A stretch of 64,000 nucleotides of DNA from Aquimarina spongiae (lineage in GTDB: Bacteria; Bacteroidota; Bacteroidia; Flavobacteriales; Flavobacteriaceae). The stretch covers positions 558,001 through 622,000 of the forward strand of contig NZ_FQYP01000001.1 of the NCBI RefSeq assembly GCF_900141785.1, written 5' to 3'. The notes below the pieces were generated by a model, which was given only the letters and a program-made list of their open reading frames with translations, did no database searches and was not told where the DNA came from. How positions within the stretch are numbered: the stretch's first letter is position 1; each line of letters begins with the position of its first letter. Both the position numbers and the translations under genes were made by a program. Below, in pieces: positions 25,508-34,201 of this stretch.

Positions 25508-26164
25508 ATGAAAAATTGGAGATATGGAATACTGCTTTTGTTCTTTATGACTTTAGGAAATTTCTGTTTTGCTCAATATAAAGAGTCTGATTGGGCAAAA
25601 AGAGATACTTGGATGAAGGTAAATGAATTGATGAAATTGGCTCAAGTAGATCAGGGAAGTGCTGTAGCAGATATAGGGTGTCATGAAGGATATTTATCCA
25701 TTCGTCTTGCAAACGAAGTCGGAAATTTGGGTAAAGTATATGCCGTAGATGTTCGACAAGACCGATTAGATCGATTAGATGAACATCTTAAAGACAGAAA
25801 ATTGACACACGTTCAAACGGTTTTGGGGGATTATAACAACCCAAAATTGCCATTGGGACAACTAGATAGCGTAATCATTATGGATACCTATCATGAAATG
25901 GAATCTTATATGACAATCCTAGAGCATGTAAAAAAAGCACTGAAACCAGGAGGACATATTCTTATTCTTGAGAAATTGAAGAAACATATGCGCGATAAGT
26001 CTAGAGACGAACAAACAGATGCGCATACCTTATCATCGCAATATGTAAAAGCTGAACTAGAAGAAGCCGGCTTCACGATTTCAGAAGAAATAGCCAATTT
26101 TGGGAACTGGAAAAATGAAAAGGATAAACAGATGTGGATTCTTGTCGCTACATTACCAGAGTAG
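25508..26164 (+). CDS. Signal-peptide-bearing class I SAM methyltransferase-fold protein
   Basis: A 218-residue protein with a clear Sec signal peptide (hydrophobic 8-21, ending CFAQ). The Rossmann core follows: motif I DIGCHEGYLSIRLA at 55-68, AVDVR with the acidic strand-2 residue, LGDYNNP, and IIMDTYHEMES as motif IV, then KPGGHILILEK. The usual GxGxG is altered to GCHEG. Export of a SAM-dependent enzyme is strange, as SAM is not expected in the periplasm; it may use another ligand. It is transcribed away from the small-peptide array. Confidence 0.82.
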   Translation: MKNWRYGILLLFFMTLGNFCFAQYKESDWAKRDTWMKVNELMKLAQVDQGSAVADIGCHEGYLSIRLANEVGNLGKVYAVDVRQDRLDRLDEHLKDRKLTHVQTVLGDYNNPKLPLGQLDSVIIMDTYHEMESYMTILEHVKKALKPGGHILILEKLKKHMRDKSRDEQTDAHTLSSQYVKAELEEAGFTISEEIANFGNWKNEKDKQMWILVATLPE

Positions 26165-26178
26165 TTAGATGGAGTTAT

Positions 26179-27066
26179 TTATATTTCCATTTTATAACCT
26201 ACACCATGAATGTTGGTGATTTTGATAGAAGTATCTCCATTCAATTTTTTCCTTAGTTTTGAAATAAACATATCCAAACTACGTCCAACAATGACCCCTT
26301 GATCTTCCCACACCAATTTGATCAGTAGTTCTCTTTTGATAATTTGATTAGGGGTATCTGCAAAAATCTTAAGCAGTTCCGCTTCTTTGGTAGTAAGTTT
26401 GGTAACCTCATTATTGTATTTGAGTAGTTGTTGATCATAGAAAAAAGAAGTGTTACCTAATTGAAGCTTTCTTTGAGTATCCTTCTTTTTATCTAAAATC
26501 GTATACTTTATCCCTAGTAGTATGGCAAATAGTAACCCTATACCAATTAGTATCCATAATACAGGTGTACTATTTGCATCTGCATTATTTGGAGAAACTA
26601 GTTGTGCTTTGGGAAAGATAACCCGAATTTCATAACAATTCTTGGGTATTTTACGACCTATACACGGAACTATATTCTGTTCCTGCACGCCACTGATCTG
26701 ATAACTGTATACAACTTCAGAAGAACGGCATTCGATAACCTCGATGATGTGATCTTTCCAAACTGCTGAATTCGAGATTAACCGTTTTGACTTTTCGGTT
26801 AACACATCGGGATCTATAAAAAGATTTTCTTGAAAAGATAAGCGATATTCCTGATCATTGATTTTTGTAATTGGCAGTATTCTGGATACTGAGTCTTGAT
26901 TTGACAAGAGTAACTCATTACCTAATTGTCGTAAACTAATTTTAATCTTCTCTGGGATATACTGATTTTCTTCTTGTGCATGATTGATCAATATTCCTGC
27001 TAAAAAAAACAGGATAAAGATTAATCTTTTGATAATTAGTTTTTTATGAAATGTATAGAGCGTCAA
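26179..27066 (-). CDS. ToxR-like membrane regulator with C-terminal winged helix
   Basis: About 295 residues. N-terminal signal or anchor (LIFILFFLAGILINHA), a periplasmic domain of about 150 residues with a CIGRKIPKNCYE region, one membrane helix (about 178-200, LWILIGIGLLFAILLGI) and a cytoplasmic OmpR/PhoB-type winged helix at the C-terminus (LTTKEAELLKIFADTPNQ, NGDTSIKITNIHGVGYKM). The longer in-frame reading to 27300 would run into the divergent FKBP-YceI gene, so a TTG at 27066 is the best start; this is uncertain. It probably senses an envelope signal and regulates its neighbour. Confidence 0.8.
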   Translation of the reverse strand: MTLYTFHKKLIIKRLIFILFFLAGILINHAQEENQYIPEKIKISLRQLGNELLLSNQDSVSRILPITKINDQEYRLSFQENLFIDPDVLTEKSKRLISNSAVWKDHIIEVIECRSSEVVYSYQISGVQEQNIVPCIGRKIPKNCYEIRVIFPKAQLVSPNNADANSTPVLWILIGIGLLFAILLGIKYTILDKKKDTQRKLQLGNTSFFYDQQLLKYNNEVTKLTTKEAELLKIFADTPNQIIKRELLIKLVWEDQGVIVGRSLDMFISKLRKKLNGDTSIKITNIHGVGYKMEI

Positions 27067-27202
27067 TGAATATGTTTTTACAATTTGGTTACACTTTTTT
27101 ACAATTGATTTGAAAAGTATACACCTTTCCAATTTTATATTGAAAAGGCGTTCAAAATTCTCAATCAAATTATAATAAAAAATGAAACTAAACACAGAAA
27201 AC

Positions 27203-28177
27203 ATGAAGAATTTAAAAATAGCATTGTATACGATAATTATCGCTGTATTGATATCTGCATGTAAGAAAAGCAGTACTATTAATTCATACATTACTACCAC
27301 ATCTGGTCTTCAATATATGATCCTTAAACAAGGTATAGGAGCTTCTGTATCTTCTGGACAAGAAATTTTGATTCACGAATCTACAAGATATCAGAATGAC
27401 TCGTTAGTCTTTTCCTCAAGGGATAATGGAGAGCCCTTAAAAATTTTGGTAGGAGGTAATCAGGTAATAAAAGGTCTTGATGAAGGCGTAGTAGGCATGA
27501 AAGTAGGAGAGGTTCGTAAACTTATTGTACCTCCAGCTTTAAGCAAAAGGACTGATGAAGTTCGTTTCCCGCATCCAGATTCAACATTGGTGTATGAGGT
27601 GGAGTTGATCGATATTGTACAAAAACAATCCATACTTCCCGAAAAAGGCCAAGTTGTACCCGTTGATACCTTGGAAAGTAGTATTAAATGGACAGGCTTT
27701 TATGCATTAAAGCTGGATAAACATTTTGGAACGGTAAAACTCAAAAAAGGGAATTGGGTGATGCACGAAGGAATGATCACCGGGGGAGAGTTCCTAATGG
27801 ATATGGAAACGATTACCAACACCGATGGGAAATACAATGAAATGCTTGTAGATCATTTAAAAAATGAAGATTTCTTTGAGACTTCGGTATACCCGTTATC
27901 AAAATTGAAAATCAATCGGATTGATTATTCGTTGCATCCAAAATTTAACATTGAAGCAGAGCTGACCATAAAAGGAATCACACAACCTATAGAATTTACC
28001 GGAGAATTTAATGTCATAAAAGGACAAACCGTATTCACTTCCAAAATATCGATTAATCGAACACGCTGGAATATCAAATACGGTTCCGGAAGTTTTTATG
28101 ATAATCTAGGAGATGATGTGATATCAGACACCATAGAATTTGATGTGATCATCTATGCCATCCCTAGGGGATGTTAA
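27203..28177 (+). CDS. FKBP-YceI fusion lipoprotein
   Basis: A 324-residue lipoprotein (lipobox VLISAC). Residues about 30-135 form an FKBP-type peptidyl-prolyl isomerase domain (TTTSGLQYMILKQG, VIKGLDEGVVGMKVGEVRKL, YEVELIDI). About 150-322 is a YceI lipocalin-like domain (IKWTGFYALKLDKHFGTVKL, FFETSVYPLSKL, LTIKGITQPIEFTGEF), a fold known to bind polyprenyl or other long lipids. The two halves are joined in one frame without a break. An ATG 21 nt upstream is an alternative start. Its end overlaps the convergent DUF779 gene by 14 nt. Confidence 0.88.
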   Translation: MKNLKIALYTIIIAVLISACKKSSTINSYITTTSGLQYMILKQGIGASVSSGQEILIHESTRYQNDSLVFSSRDNGEPLKILVGGNQVIKGLDEGVVGMKVGEVRKLIVPPALSKRTDEVRFPHPDSTLVYEVELIDIVQKQSILPEKGQVVPVDTLESSIKWTGFYALKLDKHFGTVKLKKGNWVMHEGMITGGEFLMDMETITNTDGKYNEMLVDHLKNEDFFETSVYPLSKLKINRIDYSLHPKFNIEAELTIKGITQPIEFTGEFNVIKGQTVFTSKISINRTRWNIKYGSGSFYDNLGDDVISDTIEFDVIIYAIPRGC

Positions 28178-28562
28178 TATCTTGATTCACTTCATTTCCT
28201 TTTTTGATGGGACTTAGCTGATTCATCTCTGTTTCATCATATATTCTTGATTTAATCACAAAACGAACACCAAGGGGGATTTCCAGAGAGAAACTAGCAC
28301 CTCGGCCGGGAGCAACATCTACAGTAAGTTGTGTGTGTTTCCAATATTCAAACTGATCACTAGACATGTAAAAATCACAGTCATGGATAGTTCCCAGCCA
28401 AATGTCGGTTTCATTGATCAATAATTCACCCTTTTCAAAACACATCGGGGAGGAGCCATCGCAGCAACCTCCGCTTTGATGAAACATCAACTCCCCGTAT
28501 TGTTTTTTCAGGGTATCTACTATGGCTATAGCAGCATCACTAATAAGAACCCTTTTTATCAT
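28164..28562 (-). CDS. DUF779 protein linked to aldehyde dehydrogenase
   Basis: A 132-residue cytoplasmic protein. HQSGGCCDGSSPMC is the DUF779 signature, a cysteine-rich motif that could bind a metal or be redox-active, and VAPGRGASFSLE and GVRFVIKSR are also conserved. DUF779 genes are regularly found beside acetaldehyde/aldehyde dehydrogenases; here it lies 11 nt after the dehydrogenase stop in the same operon. Its function is not established. Confidence 0.88.
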   Translation of the reverse strand: MIKRVLISDAAIAIVDTLKKQYGELMFHQSGGCCDGSSPMCFEKGELLINETDIWLGTIHDCDFYMSSDQFEYWKHTQLTVDVAPGRGASFSLEIPLGVRFVIKSRIYDETEMNQLSPIKKGNEVNQDINIP

Positions 28563-28573
28563 TTTTTAATAGT

Positions 28574-30097
28574 TTAGAAAAAGCCTAATGCTTTTTTATC
28601 ATAAGAAATCAACATATTCTTGGTTTGACGGTAGTGACTGAGCATCATTTTATGGTTCTCTCGCCCGATTCCAGATTTCTTATATCCTCCAAAAGGAGCA
28701 TGTGCTGGATAATTATGATAACAATTTACCCAAACTCTACCGGCTTTTACTGCTCTGGATATTTGATAAGCCTGATGCATATCCCGTGTCCAAACACCTG
28801 CTCCAAGTCCATACAAAGTATCGTTGGCTATTTCTATGGCTTCAGCCTCGTTTTTAAACGTAGTTACACAAGCTACCGGACCGAATATTTCTTCCTGGAA
28901 AACGCGCATTTTATTGTTTCCTTTAAGTAAGGTCGGTTGTACGTAGTATCCTTTTTCAAGTCCTTCAATATATGCTTCCTCACCTCCGGTTAGTACTTCA
29001 CAACCTTCGTCTTTACCAATATTGATGTAGTTGAGTATTTTTTCGAATTGATCATTAGACGCCTGAGCTCCCATCATGGTCTGAGGATCTAGCGGATGAC
29101 CAAGTTTGATAGCTTCGGTACGCTCGATAACGCGCTCAATAAACTGATCATAAATATTTTCTTGTATTAGTATTCTGGACGGACAAGTGCATACTTCTCC
29201 TTGATTCAATGCGAACATTACTGCTCCTTCGATAGCTTTGTCAAAGAAATCATCATCAGCGTCCATAATGCTCTCAAAGAAAATGTTTGGAGATTTCCCA
29301 CCCAATTCTAGGGTAACCGGTGTGATGTTCTTAGATGCATATTGCATAATTAATTGCCCAGTAGTGGTTTCTCCTGTAAAAGCAACTTTATTGATTCTAG
29401 GACTAGAGGCAAGAGGCTTACCTGCTTCTGGACCAAAACCATTTACCACGTTTAATACACCAGCAGGTAGGATACCTTCTATGAGTTCCATCAATATCAT
29501 AATACCTACAGGAGTTTGTTCGGCAGGTTTCAAAACGATACAGTTACCCGCTGCGAGTGCAGGAGCAATTTTCCAGGTAGCCATCAGGATTGGAAAATTC
29601 CACGGAATGATTTGTCCAACCACACCCAAAGGTTCAGGAATATTAATGGATACAGTTTGATCATCTAATTCGCTGGCAGAACCTTCTTCGGCACGAATTA
29701 CACCGGCAAAATACCTGAAGTGATCAACTGCTAGTGGCATATCCGCAGCCAGGGTTTCACGTACGGCTTTTCCGTTGTCCCAAGTCTCTGCCCGAGCAAG
29801 GGTTTCTAGATTTTCTTCGATTACATCAGCAATCTTTAAGAGACAATTACTTCTAAAGGTTGCAGACGAATTATTCCAGTTGGGTGCCGCTTGCCATGCA
29901 GCATCAATGGCAAGTTCGATATCTTCTGAGGTGGATCTGGCAATTTTGGTAAAACTGGTACCGTCTACTGGAGACACATTATCAAAGTATTGTCCTTTTA
30001 CCGGTGCGGACCATTTACCATTGATGTAGTTGTCGTATTGGTCTTTAAAATTAGGCTTTTCTATCCTGCTTTTGGGGGATGCCTGAGAAATACTCAT
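28574..30097 (-). CDS. NAD-dependent aldehyde dehydrogenase
   Basis: A 507-residue class I aldehyde dehydrogenase that oxidises short-chain aldehydes to acids. The start ATG 30097 (MSISQASP) gives the family length; an upstream in-frame ATG would add 20 unlikely residues. IIPWNFP is the cofactor motif, the general base is the Glu of [11 protein letters not shown] and the catalytic Cys lies in [18 protein letters not shown] and the C-terminal [14 protein letters not shown] are present. With DUF779 it resembles the acetaldehyde dehydrogenase (ExaC-like) group. It is divergent from marR, with palindromic sites between. Confidence 0.93.
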   Translation of the reverse strand: MSISQASPKSRIEKPNFKDQYDNYINGKWSAPVKGQYFDNVSPVDGTSFTKIARSTSEDIELAIDAAWQAAPNWNNSSATFRSNCLLKIADVIEENLETLARAETWDNGKAVRETLAADMPLAVDHFRYFAGVIRAEEGSASELDDQTVSINIPEPLGVVGQIIPWNFPILMATWKIAPALAAGNCIVLKPAEQTPVGIMILMELIEGILPAGVLNVVNGFGPEAGKPLASSPRINKVAFTGETTTGQLIMQYASKNITPVTLELGGKSPNIFFESIMDADDDFFDKAIEGAVMFALNQGEVCTCPSRILIQENIYDQFIERVIERTEAIKLGHPLDPQTMMGAQASNDQFEKILNYINIGKDEGCEVLTGGEEAYIEGLEKGYYVQPTLLKGNNKMRVFQEEIFGPVACVTTFKNEAEAIEIANDTLYGLGAGVWTRDMHQAYQISRAVKAGRVWVNCYHNYPAHAPFGGYKKSGIGRENHKMMLSHYRQTKNMLISYDKKALGFF

Positions 30098-30328
30098 AGT
30101 TTTGATTTTAGAGTTGAAGATGAAGTAAGAAATGTGATATGTGTGATGTTTTGCCAAAAAAAGTGATGCTTCCTGACAAGAAAAGGTCTATGCTTAAATA
30201 TACATTTTTTTAAATGATTTATGGTTAAGAATGCTGTTAATATTATGTCTTAATTAGGTTATGTAATTGTTTAGTTGAAGTTGATATTAATGAGTATTGT
30301 GTTAAAATAATCTTAGAGTAGATGTATT

Positions 30329-30360
30329 TATTTGATATATCAAATATATTTGTATCAAAT
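30329..30360. promoter_or_regulatory. MarR operator candidates between aldh and marR
   Basis: An 18-bp perfect palindrome TATTTGATATATCAAATA at 30329-30346 is followed at once by ATTTG-TAT-CAAAT at 30348-30360. They end 8 nt before the marR start. Confidence 0.78.
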
Positions 30361-30368
30361 AAATATGT

Positions 30369-30812
30369 ATGAGTATTGAAATTCCTACGCAAGTAGTTTT
30401 TTATAAAATTGAACGTGCTATAAAAGAGTACAGGAAGTACGCTCAAAAAAGAATATCAGAAACAGTAAGTGACATCACGGTAGATCAAGGTTTGATCTTA
30501 CTATTTCTAAAACATTACCCAGAGCTATCGCAAAAAGAAATTGCTGCATTGGTATTTAAAGATAATGCCTCTATGACCCGTATGATAGACTTGATGGTGA
30601 AGAAACAATACTTAGTTAGATCGACCCATAGTGAAGATAGGAGGAGATATAACATCGAAATTACTACCAAAGGAAAAAAAATATTAGAAAAGTTGCCTCC
30701 TGTTATTATGAAGAATCGGACAACCGCCCTGGAAGGAATAACAGAAGAAGAAATTGATCAAGTTGAAAAAATATTAGATAAAATCATTACCAATTGTACA
30801 ACAAATCAATAG
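30369..30812 (+). CDS. MarR-family transcriptional regulator
   Basis: A 147-residue dimeric winged-helix repressor. The helix-turn-helix is YPELSQKEIAALVFKDNASMTRMIDLMVKK (two segments, about 57-87), the wing STHSEDRRRYNIEIT, and the helical dimerisation ends flank it. It is divergent from the aldehyde dehydrogenase operon and starts 8 nt after a palindrome, so it probably represses both itself and the dehydrogenase, with an aldehyde or phenolic inducer as a guess. The S41 peptidase gene follows 23 nt downstream. Confidence 0.92.
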   Translation: MSIEIPTQVVFYKIERAIKEYRKYAQKRISETVSDITVDQGLILLFLKHYPELSQKEIAALVFKDNASMTRMIDLMVKKQYLVRSTHSEDRRRYNIEITTKGKKILEKLPPVIMKNRTTALEGITEEEIDQVEKILDKIITNCTTNQ

Positions 30813-30835
30813 TATTAACCTAAAAAAACAATATT

Positions 30836-32164
30836 ATGCAAAGAATTCTTGCGCTTGCAAAACTAGCTTCACTTTTAATAGCGTTTTTATATCAATCAAT
30901 CAATTACGGACAGACACCATATCACCAAACAGTAGAGAAAGTTCAAGAGCTACTGGAAGCGAACTATATTTTTTTGGATAAAGCAAAAGAAACCAATGCC
31001 CATCTTGATAAATTAATGAAGAATGGTAGTTTTGAGGGAAAGACACCTAGTGATTTTGCCAGCTTTCTTACCCAAGAAATGAGAAGTATAACCAAAGATA
31101 AACATCTCCGTTTTGTATGGAATAAAGAACCACGCAAATCACGTAAAAAGGAACCTTCTTTTAAAGATAATTTTAGTCGGTATAGAACTCCTATGTTAAG
31201 AGGTTTTAAATTGATGAAAGGAAATATTGGATATATAGATTTGGCCTATTTTGGGGGAGCTCCTTTTCATACTTCTAAAATAGATCAGGTAATGAATGAA
31301 ATGCAAATTGCTGATGCCATAATTATAGATATGAGAAGAAATGGAGGAGGGAGCCCAGTAACTGTGAACTATTTGTCCAGCTATTTTTTTAATGAAAAAT
31401 TATTACTGAATACGATATATTCTAGAGCCAACAATCATTCTGAAGAAATGTGGGTAGTGGATACAAAAGGACTAAAACGGCCGAATGTTCCTGTTTATAT
31501 ATTAACAAGTGCAGATACTTTTTCTGGGGCAGAAGACTTTTCTTATACCATGCAAAGTAGAAAAAGAGCCACCATTATTGGTGAAGTGACCGGTGGTGGA
31601 GCACACCCTACCAGATATCATGGTATTGATGGGACAGATTTTGGAATACGTATTCCTTTTGCCAGAACCGTAAATACGGTTACCAAAACCAATTGGGAAG
31701 GAACGGGAGTGACTCCTGATATCAAAATGAATGCAGATGAAGCATTAAATAAGGCTGAAGAACTTGCCAAACAGGAAGCCATAACGTATAGTAATGCACT
31801 TTTTAAACCTTTGGAGAATGCTATGAACTCTCTGAAAAAGGATAATAAAGAATTGATTAAACAATTGGAATATTTAATCACCTCAGGAATTCTGGATGAG
31901 TTCGAAATAAATGGGTTAGGATATTCATACTTGCTAAGAGGTCAAAAAGATACTGCTATTGCAATATTTAATGCAAACACCATATTATTTCCAGATTCAG
32001 CAAATGTTTATGATAGTTATGCAGAAGCATTAGCAACAAACAATCAAAACGATTTAGCATTAATTAATTATCAAAAGGCAGTAAAAACAGCGGCTAAAAA
32101 CAATGATGACCAATTGGAGTTGTTTCAAAACAATCTAAAAGCATTTCAAGAAAAAGCGAATTAG
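30836..32164 (+). CDS. Secreted S41-family (tail-specific-like) peptidase with C-terminal TPR
   Basis: A 442-residue protein with a signal peptide ending near INYGQ (26). An N-terminal helical domain is followed by the S41 core (about 110-300): GYIDLAYFGG, DMRRNGGG, and the catalytic Ser in TSADTFSGAE with the Lys region RKRATIIGEVTGGG. There is no PDZ domain, as in the interphotoreceptor-retinol-binding-protein type. A tetratricopeptide-like tail (about 345-435) follows. It may share the marR transcript (23-nt gap) and ends at a terminator. Confidence 0.88.
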   Translation: MQRILALAKLASLLIAFLYQSINYGQTPYHQTVEKVQELLEANYIFLDKAKETNAHLDKLMKNGSFEGKTPSDFASFLTQEMRSITKDKHLRFVWNKEPRKSRKKEPSFKDNFSRYRTPMLRGFKLMKGNIGYIDLAYFGGAPFHTSKIDQVMNEMQIADAIIIDMRRNGGGSPVTVNYLSSYFFNEKLLLNTIYSRANNHSEEMWVVDTKGLKRPNVPVYILTSADTFSGAEDFSYTMQSRKRATIIGEVTGGGAHPTRYHGIDGTDFGIRIPFARTVNTVTKTNWEGTGVTPDIKMNADEALNKAEELAKQEAITYSNALFKPLENAMNSLKKDNKELIKQLEYLITSGILDEFEINGLGYSYLLRGQKDTAIAIFNANTILFPDSANVYDSYAEALATNNQNDLALINYQKAVKTAAKNNDDQLELFQNNLKAFQEKAN

Positions 32165-32190
32165 ACCAAGTACCTTTCCATTGAATTGCG

Positions 32191-32226
32191 AAGACCAGAT
32201 TTAAAGTAAAATCTGGTCTTTATTTT
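32191..32226 (+). terminator. Intrinsic terminator
   Basis: Stem AAGACCAGATTT / AAATCTGGTCTT with a 6-nt loop and TATTTTT tail; ends the S41 peptidase transcript. Confidence 0.9.
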
Positions 32227-32274
32227 TGTAAGGAATTTGCCATTTCATTAGTACATTTATGGGAAATATATTTT

Positions 32275-33036
32275 ATGATACAAATTGATCTCGATCAGAA
32301 GGTGATTTTGGTCACTGGTGCATCAGACGGAATTGGTAAGGCTATTGCAGGGTTTTTGATGAAGATGGGAGCTACCGTTGCTGTGCATTATAATACCAAT
32401 AGGAGTGCTGCAGAAGCTTTGGTAAGTAGCTATAACACTAATTCTAAGGTCTTTCAAGCAGATTTGGCAAATGAAAATGAGGTGATATCCCTTTTTGAGG
32501 CCGTAGAAAGCACATTTGGTAACATTGACGTAGTAATTCTGAATGCAGGAGTTTTTCAAGCACATTCTACCAATTTGGATACAGAAGAGTGGTGGAGTAT
32601 TTGGAAAAAAACTATAGATATTAACTTACATGCTGTTGGATTATTGACCAAGCTTGGGATTGATCATTTTAAAAAGAACAGAGAGGGGAGATTTATATTT
32701 ATTGGGAGTAGAGCAGTCTTTAGGGGAGAAACCGAAGAATTTTTGGGGTATGCAGCTTCAAAAGGAGGACTCGTTTCTTTAGCCAGGAGCGTGGCCCGAT
32801 CTTTTGGAAAGGATAATATTAAATCTTTTGTATTGTCTCCTGGTTTTATAAAAACACGAATGGCAGAGGATTTTATAAAAATATACGGAGAAGAGAAAAT
32901 ATTAAATGAAATCTCATTGAATGAACTCACCACACCCGAAGATCTTACCGCCTTGGTTGGATTAATGTGCAGTGGTTTGATGGATCATGCTACAGGCGCC
33001 ACCATCGATGTTAACGCAGGGAGTCACATACGATAA
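32275..33036 (+). CDS. SDR-family NAD(P)-dependent oxidoreductase (FabG-like)
   Basis: A 253-residue classical SDR. The cofactor motif is VTGASDGIGKAIA (TGxxxGIG), NAG is near residue 92, the catalytic Ser is in FIGSRAVF and YAASKGG gives the YxxxK pair near 159. SPGFIKTRMAED and the C-terminal GATIDVNAG fit FabG-type 3-oxoacyl reductases or sugar/steroid dehydrogenases. It is a single gene, so the substrate cannot be assigned. Confidence 0.9.
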   Translation: MIQIDLDQKVILVTGASDGIGKAIAGFLMKMGATVAVHYNTNRSAAEALVSSYNTNSKVFQADLANENEVISLFEAVESTFGNIDVVILNAGVFQAHSTNLDTEEWWSIWKKTIDINLHAVGLLTKLGIDHFKKNREGRFIFIGSRAVFRGETEEFLGYAASKGGLVSLARSVARSFGKDNIKSFVLSPGFIKTRMAEDFIKIYGEEKILNEISLNELTTPEDLTALVGLMCSGLMDHATGATIDVNAGSHIR

Positions 33037-33052
33037 TTCAACAAAAATTTCT

Positions 33053-33934
33053 TTACCACCAGGTTTTTCTGAAAATAGATTTTCGATTTTCCCATATACT
33101 ACGATTTTGCATTTTGATAAATGAGGCACTGTAGTCTTCCAGTTTTAATAACTCTATGCCAAACTGCGAAAATCCAGGAATAAGTAGAGGATTAGCCTGA
33201 AAATGCCACCACTCTGAACTTAAGTATTTTTTATTACTGGGTCTTGTGTATCCTCTTCGTGGCGGGATTGGATAGAATCCATATTTCTTTGCTGTACTCG
33301 TAAAATCAACAAACCGATCCTTAATTTTAACTTTTTTATCCTTACCAGATCCCCAGCTATCCCAATAGGTAGCTTCAATTTCGATAAGATCCCCTCCGCT
33401 AGCACGACAATATACCTGCCAATAACTATCAGGATTTGCACCTTTGTTTTTTACCATTACAAAAGGGTCTGTCTTTGGAGAGAAAAAACCAGAGTTAACA
33501 GACAAATCAAAAGCAAGTCCTGGGTAATGCATCGATTTGGCAGACCTATGACTACTTACACCTGCGGTTAATGATCTTTTACCCCCACTACTTGTAATTT
33601 TACCGCCACGATCTACAATTTCTCGTCTTAATAGGTTGTATTGCCTTGCAGCGTCTTCTCGTAATATAAAATGATCAAAGCCTTCGATACCTCCAATTTT
33701 ATCAGCATCGCATCGAACCCAATTTAATTTATCGGTATTGGTTACATAAGGATACTGAAGCTCCCAAAGCGTTTCTGGTCCGATGATACCATCGGTATAA
33801 ATCCCAACCTTATCTTGAAAGTCAATAATATGGTTTTTTAAATTACGGTTTGTTACCGATTCGTCGTCTTCAATGATCTTATGAAATAGTAAATGTTCTT
33901 GTACTGCAATAAGAAAAATATCGTCGTAAGCCAT
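33053..33934 (-). CDS. M15-like (VanY-type) peptidoglycan peptidase without signal peptide
   Basis: A 293-residue protein. The N-terminal part (about 28-65) resembles a peptidoglycan-binding domain (DFQDKVGIYTDGIIGPETLW). The C-terminal domain carries the M15 zinc pattern: SSHRSAKSMHYPGLAFDL (His and Asp) and SSEWWHF (second His). It should cut D-Ala peptide bonds in the wall. The N-terminus MAYDDIFLIAVQEHL is not a signal peptide, so release would need lysis, a phage-type holin or a specialised secretion device; no such genes are adjacent. Confidence 0.78.
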   Translation of the reverse strand: MAYDDIFLIAVQEHLLFHKIIEDDESVTNRNLKNHIIDFQDKVGIYTDGIIGPETLWELQYPYVTNTDKLNWVRCDADKIGGIEGFDHFILREDAARQYNLLRREIVDRGGKITSSGGKRSLTAGVSSHRSAKSMHYPGLAFDLSVNSGFFSPKTDPFVMVKNKGANPDSYWQVYCRASGGDLIEIEATYWDSWGSGKDKKVKIKDRFVDFTSTAKKYGFYPIPPRRGYTRPSNKKYLSSEWWHFQANPLLIPGFSQFGIELLKLEDYSASFIKMQNRSIWENRKSIFRKTWW

Positions 33935-34201
33935 AATATATGTGTTTCAAAAGTTGGTTATCAGCATCGCCCTATAAGACATGCAAAAATGTGAGGTAAT
34001 TTGACTCTTCTAAGATAACTATTTTGATTGGATATTTTTTTGCAAAGGATATGATGTTTAAAGTTATTCTTGGTATTTGTTTTAAAGTCAAACCCTTAAA
34101 TGATATTTTTTATTCTGAAGAATTCACAGTACCTTTAGTATTAACAATATTTTTACACAATTAAAACCAATTTTTAACTCACTTAATTCACTCTTAAAAC
34201 C

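Noticed and set aside
27067-27300. N-terminal extension of the ToxR-like regulator
   Set aside because: It overlaps the divergent FKBP-YceI gene and its promoter, and the natural signal peptide begins further in; the region is more likely the shared promoter.
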